Shown here: positions 1 to 11,600 of the stretch, in pieces | Layout of the letters: each line of letters begins with the position of its first letter | How positions within the stretch are numbered: the stretch's first letter is position 1 | Origin: Lepus europaeus | Taxonomy: Eukaryota > Chordata > Mammalia > Lagomorpha > Leporidae | Length of the DNA stretch: 64,000 bases | Direction: 5' to 3' | Assembly: GCF_033115175.1 (NCBI RefSeq) | Contig: NC_084844.1 | Span: 33,513,885-33,577,884 of the forward strand | Program-made: the position numbers and the translations under genes | Notes under the pieces: generated by a model | What the model saw: only the letters and a program-made list of their open reading frames with translations | What the model was told of the DNA's origin: nothing | Database searches by the model: none

Positions 1-138
1 CCTCTGCTGTTTTCCCAGAGCATTAGCAAGGAGCTGCATTGGAAGCGGAGTAGCTGGGACTCCAACTGGTGCCCTTAGAGGATGCTGGCACTGCAGGCTG
101 CAGGTCAACCTGCTGAGCCACAGCACCAGTACCAAAAT
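1..138 (-). mobile_element. CSINE, partial at left edge
   Basis: Reverse-oriented 5' half of a lagomorph C-repeat SINE, ending in the complement of its gctggcact head. Confidence 0.8.
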
Positions 139-389
139 AAATCTTGAAAAAAGAAGAGGTAAAGTGTCCAAACCCTAGCATTAAATCAAATATTCAATGT
201 TAAAAGCCTTAAAAGATGATTCAACCATCTTACCTTTTACCTCTATTAACTGATTCAGATTGTTTCACTGTGTAAATTCTCTCTAGTAATTTTCCATTTA
301 GACTTTTAAACCATTTAGGAACCTTAAAAATAGACATGAAAATAAGCTTTGTATCCATAGATACAGAGAACAACAAGAATTATAATATA

Positions 390-701
390 GGGGCTGGCAC
401 TGTGGTCTGTAGTGCCGCCATTCCATACGGACACCAGCTTGAGACCTAGCTGCTCCACTTCTGATCTAGCTCCTTGCCATGGCCTGGGAAAGCAGAAGAT
501 GGCTCAAGCACTTGGGTCCCTGCACCTACATGGGAAACCAGAAGAAGCTCCTGGCTCCTGGTTTCAGACTGCCCCAGCTCCAGCCATTGCGGCCATCTGG
601 GGAGTGAACCAGCAGATGGAACACTTTCTCTGCCTTTGCTTCTCTGAAACTCTGCCTTTCAAACAAATAAATAAATCTTTAAAAAAAGAAAAAAGAAAAA
701 A
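390..701 (+). mobile_element. CSINE
   Basis: Head ggggctggcactgtgg, tail caaataaataaatcttt then A-rich. An internal deletion near the head removes the usual catagcgggtaaag segment. Confidence 0.9.
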
Positions 702-1921
702 AGTCAGGTGTGAGAAGTTTAACCTTGATTTCTTCATCCCTTAAATCAACAATCATTTTCCATTGTCATTTTTTATTCAGACTATTTCTAGTAATGTTCC
801 CTCCCAAATACCAGTGGCTCTCAAAACACTGAATTACATTAGAACCACCTGGAAAACTTATTAAAAATCTATATATCCAGGCCCAAAGATTCTGCTATTT
901 GCTTTCTCTTATTTTACAAGACAAAAGGAAATAAAAAGTGCAGAGAAAAGGAAAAGAAATGGTAATGAGGAAAGGAAAAATATATGCTAATGTTGCAGGC
1001 TGAACTTATAATTCCTGAACTCAAAATTAGCCTAATTTATTCCTAAGGAGAGTTTTTGTATTAAACTGGAGAAAACCTAACTTGTATGCTACTCAAGTAT
1101 TCCCCTACATATTGAAAGATGGAAGTCAAAATATCTCCTTTTCCAAATAGAGTATAAACCTATTCAGCATGTCACATACTTCTCAATCTATTTTCTACTA
1201 ATGCAAAATGTAAAGAATTATATATACATATACAAAAATGCAAATTCTGGAGCATTACAAATCAAGAGTTCTTTATCTAATGAAGGAAAAAAAAATCCTA
1301 GTTCAGAAGACTGAATGTATTCAAATGACAGATACCTTAATGATTTTTTCTGTTTTTGTTTAAAGCGCAAAAATAGTTTTTATGACACTTAACTTGTAAT
1401 TCCCCATGCACACACACTGTGAACTCTCCACTGACAATCCTGTTTCTCTAAAGAAACATTTTTAGCCCTTCAGATCAGGTGTTTCTGAGTGTCTAAAACT
1501 ACTCACTACTTGATTTCTCCTTGTATGTTTCACATGCCAAAAGGACATACTGCCTACAGTGTACAATAGCTCACTGTCCTCCTTCTGCCTTCTTAAGGGG
1601 TAAGCTGTTGATGAATTTTCAGACTGTCAATAACTGACAAAGCTAAAGAATTCTCTACCTTGATTTTTCAAATTCTGGCTTTTATCTGAATTAAAATATA
1701 AATTCCACTTTTATCATAATAAATTGTGAGTCATCACGCATCATCTGTTTTAGATGCTGCTAACTTAAGAACATTGTCAGAAAGGTGTTTGTTTAAAAAA
1801 AAAATGGAAACACTTTCAGCTCTTATTTATTCTTCTGGTAAGGGTCACTCATAGGGCTCTAAGATCAACTTCACATAGAATCAGGATATGTATCTTCAGA
1901 ATATCCTTAAGACATATTTGG

Positions 1922-2195
1922 CGGGGCCGGTGCTGTAGCATAGTGGGTAAAGCCACTGCCTGCAGCACCGCCATCCCAAATGTGCGCCGGTTCAAGACCC
2001 AGCTGCTCCACTTATGATCCAGCTTTCTACTAGGGCCTGGGAAAGCAGAAGAGGATGGCCCAAGTGCTTGGGCCCCTGCACCTGCGTGGGCTGTTGCGGC
2101 CATTTGGGGAGTGAACCAGCAGATGAAGATCTCTCTCTCTGCCTCTGCCTGTCTGTAATTCTGCCTTTCAAATAAATAAATCTTAAAAAAAAATA
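1922..2195 (+). mobile_element. CSINE with target-site duplication
   Basis: Flanked by gacatatttggc on the left and gacatatctggc on the right, a 12-base target-site duplication with one mismatch. Has an internal deletion relative to full-length copies. Confidence 0.9.
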
Positions 2196-3144
2196 GACAT
2201 ATCTGGCAAACTTTGAATTTAGAATTCTGGAACTGTAGCGCAGGATGGATTTCTGTTCTTAAAGATTTGATTCCTTTTATGGAAGGGAATCTGAAGGGCT
2301 CAATGGCCAGGAAAGAATCTCAAAATGTGTCTCTTGAGAGCTTGGTATTCCCAGGCAAAGACAGATTATCTATTTCTCAGACTTGTTACTTAGTTTAGTT
2401 CGCTTTTAAAAAAATTCCTTAAAATAAACTGCCTTTGAAAACAAAATAACAAAAGTGTATAAACAAAAGGGGGGGGGGGATATGTGATCTTCATATTTCT
2501 TATCAAGTATATTCTCGAAAGGTGAACAGGACAGTTGGCTCTTTAAATAAAAGAACCAGGTCCTAAAACAGAGGATTCTATAGTAAAAGAGATAAAAAGT
2601 ATTCAGACCCTAAGTTGAAGTAGAACACAGAAAACAAAACAAAACTGAGCAGCAGCAGTGAGTGCAGTCAGACGTAGAACCTGGAATGAGAACAAAGCTG
2701 TGCCAGTATTCTTGAAGTGACAACAGAATTACATTCCACTGAACCAGTAACACAGTTCACTAGTGAACCACACCTGTAGTATAGGCAATGCACACCTGAC
2801 ACACCTGCACACACCAACAGGCAGAACAGCATTTAAAAAAAACAAAAAGGAAATGCATGAAAACAATAACTAAGGTATATATGGACTGACATATTATCTA
2901 TACTACAAAACTATGAACTGATATTTTTTTCAACAATTGGTCAACAAAACGCTGACCAGTTGACATGTAAGTGAATTAAGATTCTAGATGGTCCTTGTAT
3001 CTCTTCAACTAGATGGACCTTATCCTTAGAATACAACTGGGTGGAAGACAGGTGAAGGCAAAAGATTAGTGAAAAGAAAAAAATGAGCAAGTTGTTTCTT
3101 ATGTGTGTATGTATGTATGGTCCTTTGCATTAAATGGCTATCCT

Positions 3145-3420
3145 GGGACCAGCACTGTGGTGCATGGGGTAAAACCACCACCTGAGACGCTGACAACCCA
3201 TATGGGAGCCAGTTCTTGTCTTGGCTGCTCCTTGCTAATGGCCTAGGAAAACCAGCTTAAGACAGTCCACGTGGGAGACGTGGAGGAAGCTCCTGGCTCC
3301 GGCCGAGCCCCAGCCATTTGTGGCCATCTAGGGAGTAAACCAGAGGATGAAAGACCCCTCTTTCTCTCACTGTCATCCCTCTCTCTGTGACTCTTTCAAA
3401 TAAACAATTTTTTTTTAAAG
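3145..3420 (+). mobile_element. CSINE
   Basis: Diverged copy starting gggaccagcactgtggtgc and ending in the TTTCAAATAAAC-type tail. Confidence 0.85.
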
Positions 3421-4469
3421 TGTTTATCCTATTTCTCCCAGTAACATGTTTTTCAGTCTTTTCTCCTTAAGCCCACCAAAAACATAATCTGAAAAAAATA
3501 TATATATAGATGTCAGAGAGTCTACCAAATGTCTTCCACGGAATTGTCTCCATTGCATTTCCCCATACAATTTCCCACCAAAGCCAATGGCCATCGCATG
3601 GAAGCAGCTTAATGTTCTTTTAGAATTCCTTTAAGAACATTCCTGTGCCACTGCTATCTTTCCAACTTAGAACTTAGCTAGAACTCTAACCTAGTCCCTT
3701 ATCTTCTAAATACTACAGACACACAGCCTGGTCCCTTATCTTGTAAATTCCCCAAGTGAACAAAGTACTGTGTCATTCATTGACCCAGGCCTAGGTTAAA
3801 TTGAACATGGTGTTATTTTACTTGTATTTTTAAATTTTTCTCCATAACTCTAAAACAACCAAGACTTCTTTATATTAAACCTGCTAGCATGCTGAAAACG
3901 TGCCTGCTACTCTCCCACTTGAAGGTGAAGAATGAATTCTTATAAAGTCTGTTGTTTCCTTGGCAGCCCACTTCTTATCAGGGGCCCTTTAAACAGAGAA
4001 AGGGTGTATCACCCCCCACTCACCTTCCTGGAAGAGGAAATCAAGTCTATACAATAATTCACCATCACAACGAGTTTCTGAAGTTTCCTAGACATACAGA
4101 GGTCATTTTTTTCCCTGAATACTGAAAGACTGTAGCCAACGGTGAAAAACCCAAAGGCTTACTGTAAATGTGAGCTTTCTAAAAATTTTAACTAAAACCT
4201 GACAGCTGTAAAGAAAACCATTTTTACTTTTCCTGTGTCTAACCGTTAACATCTTAAGTAAAGCATCAAGCTCTAATCCGCTGCAAACCAAAGAAATGCT
4301 TTGCCAAGTCATTCTACATAGACCTTGCAAACCACCATCCATTGTTACATTTCTGCTCTTAGGATAGGTAAGTGGTGTCTACCATTCCACAGCTCACTTG
4401 GAACCTTGGCATAACTTAACCCTTCCTTCCCAGGTCGCTAAGACGAGGCGGCAGGTGCAAGGTGGCATG

Positions 4470-5920
4470 TCTCCTCACGGGCGAACTTCCCCTCAGAGCA
4501 CCTGTGCCACACTTCTCTCAGTGGGAAGAGCTGGGGCTCCGTTCCTTTTCCCCCTCGACCCGCAGGAGCCGAGGAGAGCCTGGCGGGCTGCTTTCACACC
4601 GGGGTGGTGGTGGGGGCTCCGACCAAGGCAGCCTCGGGAAGGCACAGAGGGGGCTGTGGGGGCTTGGAGGAAATCCTTGGACTTTCAAGCCCCCGGTGGG
4701 CATACGAGGGGCGAAACGCTCAGGTGCTCTTTGCAGAGGAGGTCCTGCGGCCCTCTCTGGGGAGAAGCCAGGGTCGGGGTAGGGGGCCGGACGTGAGCAC
4801 ACGGCGGGAAGGGGGCTCCCTGGCGCGGAAGCAGCCCTCTGCAGTGGCCGTTGCTCCCCGCCGCCCGTGTGCCCCGGGAGGCCAGGGTCGAGGAGGCCCA
4901 GACTCACCGTGTGGCTCGGGCCGGGGCCCCGCGGACGACGGCGGCGGCGGCTGCGGCTGCGGCGGCGGCTCCTGCGGCTGCAGCGGGGAGGTGGAGGCCG
5001 AGGAGGAGGCCGAGGCCGAGGCCGAGGTGATGAGGAGCCTCTGGAAGCGGTTGGGCGGGCGGCAAGGCACCTCCAGGCCGGCCGCCAGCTTGGCCTTGTT
5101 GGCGCTGGTGAGCCTCTTCAGGTGCACCAGCAGCTGCGGCTGGTCGCGGCGGAAGTGCGGGCTGTGGAAGTGGTGGAGCGGCCCGTCGCCCGCCGGCCCG
5201 CCGCCCCCCGGCCCCGGCCCGGGCCCCGTGGTGCCGGGGCCGCCCAGCACCACCTTGCGGAAGCCGTACAGGTTGAGCTGGCGGATGAAGCTGGTGAAGT
5301 TGGTGGTTTTGAAGAGCTCGGGCTCGGCCCCAGCAGCCCCAACACCAAGGCCGCCACCACCGCCGCCGCCACCACCGCCGCCGCCGCCGCCCCCGCCGGC
5401 CCCCGGCCCCGGCGGGCTGAGCAGCTCGGCCTCGAAGAGCGGCTGGTCGATGAGCAGCCCCTCGCCGCGGCCGTCCCAGCGGATCGAGCGGTACCGGGGG
5501 CTGTTCACCAACCGCCACAGCTTGGCCGGGAAGTTGTTGGGGTTGATGGGGGTGGAGAGCAGCGCCTCCTCCATGGCCCCCGCCCGGGCCTCGGCCTCGC
5601 CCCGCCGAGCCTGGCTCTCCCACCCCGTTCTCGATCCCCCCGGCCTTCGCTTCGCCCTGCCCCCTCCTGCCAGCGCCCGGCCCGCCGCGACCCGGGACCG
5701 TTGGCGCACGAGTCCCCGCCGCGCCTCCCAGCGCGGCCAATGGGGCCTCGAGTTCCCGCCGCGCGGCCCGGCGGGCGCGAGCCTGCCCGCCCCCTCGGCT
5801 GCCCGGCGCGGGCCCGGCTGCCGGCCGCAGGGCAGGCGAGGGGAGGCGGTGCGCAAGCCGCACTCCCTGGGCGCGTCCCCAGGCCCGGGAAGCGCTGGCC
5901 ACCAGGGAGTTCTAAACCCT
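4470..5920. promoter_or_regulatory. HSF5: CpG island over HSF5 exon 1 and promoter
   Basis: Base composition changes abruptly to very GC- and CpG-rich sequence from about 4.47 to 5.92 kb, covering exon 1 and the 350 bases upstream of the HSF5 ATG. A CCAAT box is present at about 5737 (ggccaatgggg). The transcription start cannot be fixed from sequence alone. Confidence 0.75.
4908..5574 (-). CDS. HSF5: HSF5 coding exon 1 (heat shock factor 5), partial gene
   Basis: This is the first coding exon of heat shock transcription factor 5, a germ-line HSF paralogue acting in the nucleus. It reads from an ATG at 5574 (start MEEALLSTPI) to a GTGAGTC donor at 4907-4901, giving 222 codons plus one base. 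The HSF-type DNA-binding domain covers about residues 15-108. Its first part is FPAKLWRLVNSPRYRSIRWD, and the recognition helix region (FKTTNFTSFIRQLNLYGF) follows after an unusual loop of 16 consecutive glycines at residues 60-75. Downstream are FHSPHFRRDQPQLLVHLKRL and a low-complexity Ser/Ala then Pro/Gln stretch. The remaining exons lie beyond the left edge; I recognised none in 1-4900. The ATG choice rests on its position just before the conserved HSF5 N-terminus. Identification is strong from the helix motif and the gene order next to MTMR4. Confidence 0.93.
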
Positions 5921-6560
5921 GCAAAGAAGGAAGCCCGGTCATCCACCGTGGAATACGAAGCCCCGGCGTGCGGGGCTTTAGAATGCAGAAAGTGTGTGCT
6001 GGGCAGGGCACCGTCGCCATTCTGGGGGACAAAGGGCCTAACTCTGCCGTCCTCACCAACAGCGGCCTTCCCTGTCAAAATGGTGGTGGCCGAGGCACGA
6101 CGTCCCGAGGAGGCAAATTCCTCTTTCAGAAGGTGGCCGTTGTGTCCTCTTCGGTTCTCACTAGGCCCCTGTAAGCCAGCATTCTGGTCGGGACAGCCTC
6201 CTCGGGGTTAAGGAAGGACTGCGGTGCCGGGACGATGGACTCGGGGAACAGAAGTACAGCCTGTGGGCTTGCTGCACCAGCTGATGGCGTTCTAGATATA
6301 AAGAGAAACCCTGCCTGATCAGGGGAGAACACTACAGAATCCGCAGGAATAAATCCATACCCGATGAATAAATAAGAATCTAATAGAAGCTGTGCTAAAA
6401 AAAAAGGGGGGGGGGGCCTTTAAAAAAAAACCTTAGTGTTGGGAAGAAGGGATACGGGGTATAATGTTGTAATAGTCCTTTCTCATGTTCAAAGAACAAT
6501 GAGTCAAGTTTTCTTAGAAATTAAAATAAAAAGACCCAACAAAGCAGCACTAATATAGAG
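5920..6560. other. short HSF5-MTMR4 intergenic gap
   Basis: Roughly 600 bases separate the HSF5 CpG island from the MTMR4 poly(A) signal, with both genes on the minus strand. The gap contains a homopolymer junction at about 6397-6417 (A run followed by a G run) and no recognisable gene. Confidence 0.6.
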
Positions 6561-8614
6561 ATTTTATTTCAACTGTATTGAGTTTTTACAGCACATTGCA
6601 TGTTTGTCACAACGCAACTGCACAGTTTGGATTTTTGGCCACATCATGTCACACCCACAACAGCTCTGAAAGGAGTATTTGATGAACAAATCTGAGCCAA
6701 GAACCCAGAGTCTCTCTCCAAGGCCATGCAGTTCATTCACTGATGGGACAGACCCTCAAAACAGCCACACACAGTAGACAGATACAGCTTCCCAATTGCT
6801 ACCAATCCTACTCCCCCTGAAAACAGGCAGAGTGAAGTGCAAAGTCAAGGTAATTCAAAAGCCACTCACAACTGGCAGTACATTTTAATGATTGAAAAAA
6901 AAGTTTCTGTATCAGAGACAAGAAATAGTTTACTTTTACAATGATCTCAGGAATCTCCCAGACATAAAATCATTATTCAACTCCATTTAAATGGAAAAAA
7001 AAAAAAAAAAGTTCTCCCAGGCTGACCTAAATATGCCAAAACTTTTTAGGTTACATCCATGGCAAGTATAAAAGAAGCACAGATGCTTCTCTGTAGGACT
7101 GAGGAAAAGGTCAGGACAAATAACAATTCTTGTTCTAAATGCAGATCCTAGTTATTTTGGAATGAACGAAAAGGTTTTTTTCTAGAATGCAACATGAAAG
7201 TAGCAATGAGAAAGCTCACTACCATAATTTTAAAATAGGATAAGTTTAAATGTAATTTGCCTTTTATACACAAATGAATTAAGGAAAATGTATAAAGGAT
7301 GTTCTAGTGGTTTCATTATAGGCCAAGGAGACTGTATCTGTCCCAACCACAGTACATGGCTATATCAACTCTGTCTTTTGGTTAAGTGCCATGGGTACAT
7401 AATTAGATTGAAAAAAAAAAAGTTTGGTCCAAATGGACACATTTTCTCTCCCAATTTTGGTATCAAGGCTTTATTCTCTTCTATTTGGGTTCCATTGTTA
7501 AGTGCACAGAAAAAGACAGCAGCATTTGGACTGAAACCCTCACATGCCAAACAGCATATTCTAGGAGGTAAAAACCAAACACTAAATTCTACCCTTAAGG
7601 TGTCAAGTGTTCAGGATAAGAAGCAGTGTGACCCAGAGGCGGCAGCAGCCAAGGGAAAGACAACAAGGGGGAAGTGGGCCATGAAACAGTAACAACAAAA
7701 ACCTTAGCTTTATCTTCATGCCAGGAGAGGATCAAGGTGTAGCTCCTGTGTTAGCACCAGGACAACTAGGAAAAGTCAGGTGCAAAGGGGAGGGCACAAT
7801 CAGAAGATATTTCACAAGGGTAACTTTTGCTTTTCCCTTCTCATTCTTCACAGTGCATACCTCAAAAGCTGCCACTGGGTAACAGAGACGCCTACCTTCA
7901 CAGCTCAGAGGAAATGACCTTGGCCTGGACTGATCATCAGCAGAGTTTTTTCCCTCATGTTTCACTCCCTAGAACTGTCCCCCTACACCGAATAATCACT
8001 GACGCTGGCTGATGAACCAAGTGAAAGATACATCGAAACCTCCACTTGCCGAACCAGTCTTTAAACCAAACTCCACAGAAAGACAGTACGAATGCAACTA
8101 GAGGGAGCGCCTCTAAAGACTGAGCCTTCATGCACAGACACAGAGCACAGAGGGACGAGATACAGTTCATCTCAAAGAGGATAGGAATTCCTGTCTTGTA
8201 GAGTATAGTCTGCTTTTGTCAAGGTGGAGGGTGGGTCTGGTTACCACTTGGAGTTTTGTTATACATATGCCTTTCTATTGCTGTTTGGGGCACTTTGCAC
8301 CAGGCGGTATCTATGAGATCATCATCTTGTGACTCCTGGGAGAAAGAAGCTGGAGTCACCAACTCAACGTTAAGCTCCCAGACTCTGGGTCTGGATCAGG
8401 ACCATTACCCCAAAGTGAGGGCCTCACCCGTAGAGGACCTCCCGTGAAATTGCAATTCTTCCGCTCCAGGCTCATGGTACCAAGGAGGATTTCTCAAGAT
8501 GCTATCTTTGAGCTCTGAATCCATGAGCCACACATCAGAGAACCTTCCAAACTACACCTGAAGCAATCCTCCCTTCAAACCTGCTAAAATTGGATAGGTC
8601 ATCTCCTCTGGCAT
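6545..8614 (-). other. MTMR4: MTMR4 3' UTR
   Basis: About 2.07 kb of unspliced sequence follows the stop codon. No coding frame or SINE is seen in it, and this uninterrupted length is what I recall for mammalian MTMR4 3' UTRs. It ends at the poly(A) signal described separately. Confidence 0.75.
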
Positions 8615-11600
8615 TCAACTGGAAGCTGTAGCGATGGGTTTCTTCAGATGTTGGCTCATGAGTTCCCTGGCACGAGATGCTTGAATGTGTTCGTGACATG
8701 AGTTACAGACGAGAACTGGGTCATAGAGTTGTTGATCAGGAATGGGCAGCTTCAGGTGGCAGCATTCAGCACAAAATACATTCCCACAATTTCTGCCAAA
8801 GCACAAAGAGGGAAGAGTTCATCAGAAATGCCAATCTCCTAAGAACGACTGAGGATCTCAAAAGCTTTCCATGAGTAAATGGAGAAAAGGGTTGGGAGCA
8901 AACAAGATAGCTCACATGAAGAGGTCTCTATTTTCAGGTCAATGCACTTCAGTTCTGTACATACCTACAGCACTGCTTTATGAATCTTACTAAATCATAC
9001 AAAATATCTCACCTGCAGTGGTGTCTTCGTTTGGCCAACCAGAACTCACAGTCACAGTTATAGCAGTGGGATGCCATATGGTCTGGAACCCAGCGAGTCA
9101 CCTAATAGAAGGCACAAGGAAAAATGCCAGGTCCGTGTCAACAAGGTAGAAGCACAACACTGCAACAAGGAAAACATCTCAGGGGAAAAATGACAAGACT
9201 AATTTTGCAAACTGGCTACTACTTGCCTATAAAGATGACACTCATCTGGGGGAGAGCTCAGTCTACAGCCTGTCACTCATCTCTGAGCTCACATAAGTAC
9301 CCATCACATATTTGCCTGGAAGTACCTCGGTCTCTTTCTTATCAACAGGTTCCCAGCTTGCTTCTGAAAGGCAGTCTTCACTGTGATCAGAGCCAAAATC
9401 TTCGGTATCACTACCATCTGACTCCTTCAAACATGTCTAGAGAGAAGGCAGACGTCATCATCAACCTCATCACTGCTAATACCGTTTACTACGTGTCAGA
9501 TATTGTTCTAAGGGCATTACATGCATGAACTGATATAACACCTCCCCAGAGCCTCAGCATGTATACTACTATTGTCCCCATTTTATAAATAAAAAAACCC
9601 AGCTGCAGAGAAAGCTAAGAGCTGCTAAGTAGTAAAGGTGGTCTCTGAAGTTAATATTCTGGCTTCAGCTCCATGTTCTTAATATGTTATACTACAGTGT
9701 AGAAAGTCTCTCTTGTTGTTTTGTTTTTTCTTTTAAGATTTATTTATTATTTATTTGAAAGGCAGTGTTATGGGGCTGGGGCAGGGAGCAGAAGATCTTC
9801 CATCCACTGGTTTGTTCACTTCCCAAGTGGCCGCAACAGCCAGGGCTGAGCCAGGCTGAAGCCAGGAGCCAGGTGCTTCATCCAGGTCTCCCAGGTGGGT
9901 GCAGGGGCCCAAGCACTTAGGCCATCTTCCACTGCTTTCCCAGGTGCATTAGCAGGGAGCTGGATTAGAAGTGGAGCAGCCAGGTCTCAAACCAGCACCC
10001 CTATAGGATGCCAGTGTCACAAGCAGCAGCTTTACCCACTACATCACCTCGCTGGCCCCTTTTGTTAAGTTCTAAACCAGGAGCTGGCAAACTATGGCCC
10101 ATAGGCCAAATCTAGCCCCTAACTTCAAGTTTTGCTGGAACACAGTAGCGTTCATTTACATATCATGTATGGCTGCTTCTGCACTATAACAGTAGCTGAG
10201 GCACTGTATGGCCTATAAGACCTAAAATATTCATTATCTGTACCTTTGCCAATGCATTGCCTGAAATATAAGAAGTTATTAGCCCTTTCCATTCCATCAG
10301 CAGAGAAGTGGACAGCAGGCAAGTGAGAATGCCTTAACAGAAGACAAACTGGCATTCTTGCTATGTAAACAGCAAGATAGTATGGGGAAGAAATGGCTCC
10401 AAGAAGCTCCCCCAGGACTGCGATGCCAGAACTTGAGGCTACCCAACACAGCACAGTCTAGATGCCCCTCATCATCTCTCACTCCGTTTATTCCAAAATG
10501 TCCTAACCAGCCTCCCAACCTGGTTCTCAACTGCCTCATCCATTTTCTACACTGCTAGTTTTTGTTTTTGTTATTTTAAGATTTATTTATTTGAGAGGTA
10601 GAGTTACAGAATGGGAGGGAGAAAGGGAGACAGAAAGAGATCTTCCATCTGCTGGTTCACTTCCCATATGGTGGCAATGGCCAGATCTGGGACAATCCAA
10701 AGTCAGGAGCCAGGAACTTCTTTTGGGTCTCCCATGTAGTTATTTGGGCCATCTTCTGCTGCTTTCCCAGGCGCAATAGCAGGGAGCTGGATCGGAAGTG
10801 GAGCAGCTGTGACTTGAACCAGCACCCATATGGAATACCAGAGACCCAGGCAGTGGCTTTACCTGCTATACCACAGTACCAGCCCCTATAGTCTCCTTAA
10901 AATACAAATCTGGGGCTGGTATTGTGGAACAAAGGGTGAAGCTACCCCTTGTGATGCCCACATCCCATATATGAGCACTGGTTCAAGTCCTGACTGCTTC
11001 TTCTTTTGCTAATGTGCCTGGGAAGCAGCAGGTAACAGTTCAACTGCTTGAGTTCCTGCCACCCATGTGGTTCCTGGCTTCTGGTTTCAGCCTGGCCCAA
11101 CCCCAGCCATTGCAGCCATGTGGGAAGCAAACCAAAAGATGGAAGACCCCTCTCTCTCTGTTTCTAACTCTCTCTGTGTGTCACTCTGCCTTTCAAATTA
11201 ATTTATACATATAAATAAATCTGATGGTACTCACTGGTATAAAATTGTATTGCCTTGAGTATAAAATCTAAACAAGAGGGGCATTCAAGCTGACCCTTCC
11301 AAACCCCTTCAACTTCTCTGATGTCACCCCCTACCACACTACCCAACTCTCCTTCATAGTCCCAGCACAAGTGTGTATGCAAGCCAACACACATTTACAC
11401 CACCCTTTTTTTCAGGGTACCTATTACCTTCATGCTTCCTTTTCACTGTCTACCTCACAAATTTTTCAGCACTCAACTCCAGCATTATCTCCACGGAAAA
11501 CCCTTCCTTGACCTTTCATTCTACTCCAGTTCCCCAATACCTGATACCCCCTTCAATCCTACCACTTAAGAACATCCTTCCAATCATTTACTTATCTTGC

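Larger units (their letters stand above)
1..4907 (-). other. HSF5: HSF5 intron 1 (runs off left edge)
   Basis: Starting at the exon 1 donor, this stretch is AT-rich intron with three CSINEs on the plus strand and a partial one at the left edge, plus a short G tract near 2470. No exon-like frame with splice sites and HSF similarity is visible. The 79-codon minus-strand frame at 4103-4342 has no recognisable relative and no paired splice signals that I could defend. Confidence 0.7.

Noticed and set aside
412-744. Recurrent 60-150-codon frames with phrases like MAAIARAGP or WGVNQQMED
   Set aside because: These are translations of CSINE copies, repeated at every SINE in the window.
4103-4342. 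Possible further HSF5 exon (79-codon minus frame)
   Set aside because: No HSF5-like residues and no acceptor/donor pair in a matching phase.
4604-6211. 535-codon plus-strand frame (and several overlapping ones) opposite HSF5 exon 1
   Set aside because: CpG-island sequence rarely contains stops; the translation is low-complexity Pro/Arg/Gly and lies antisense to a clear HSF domain.
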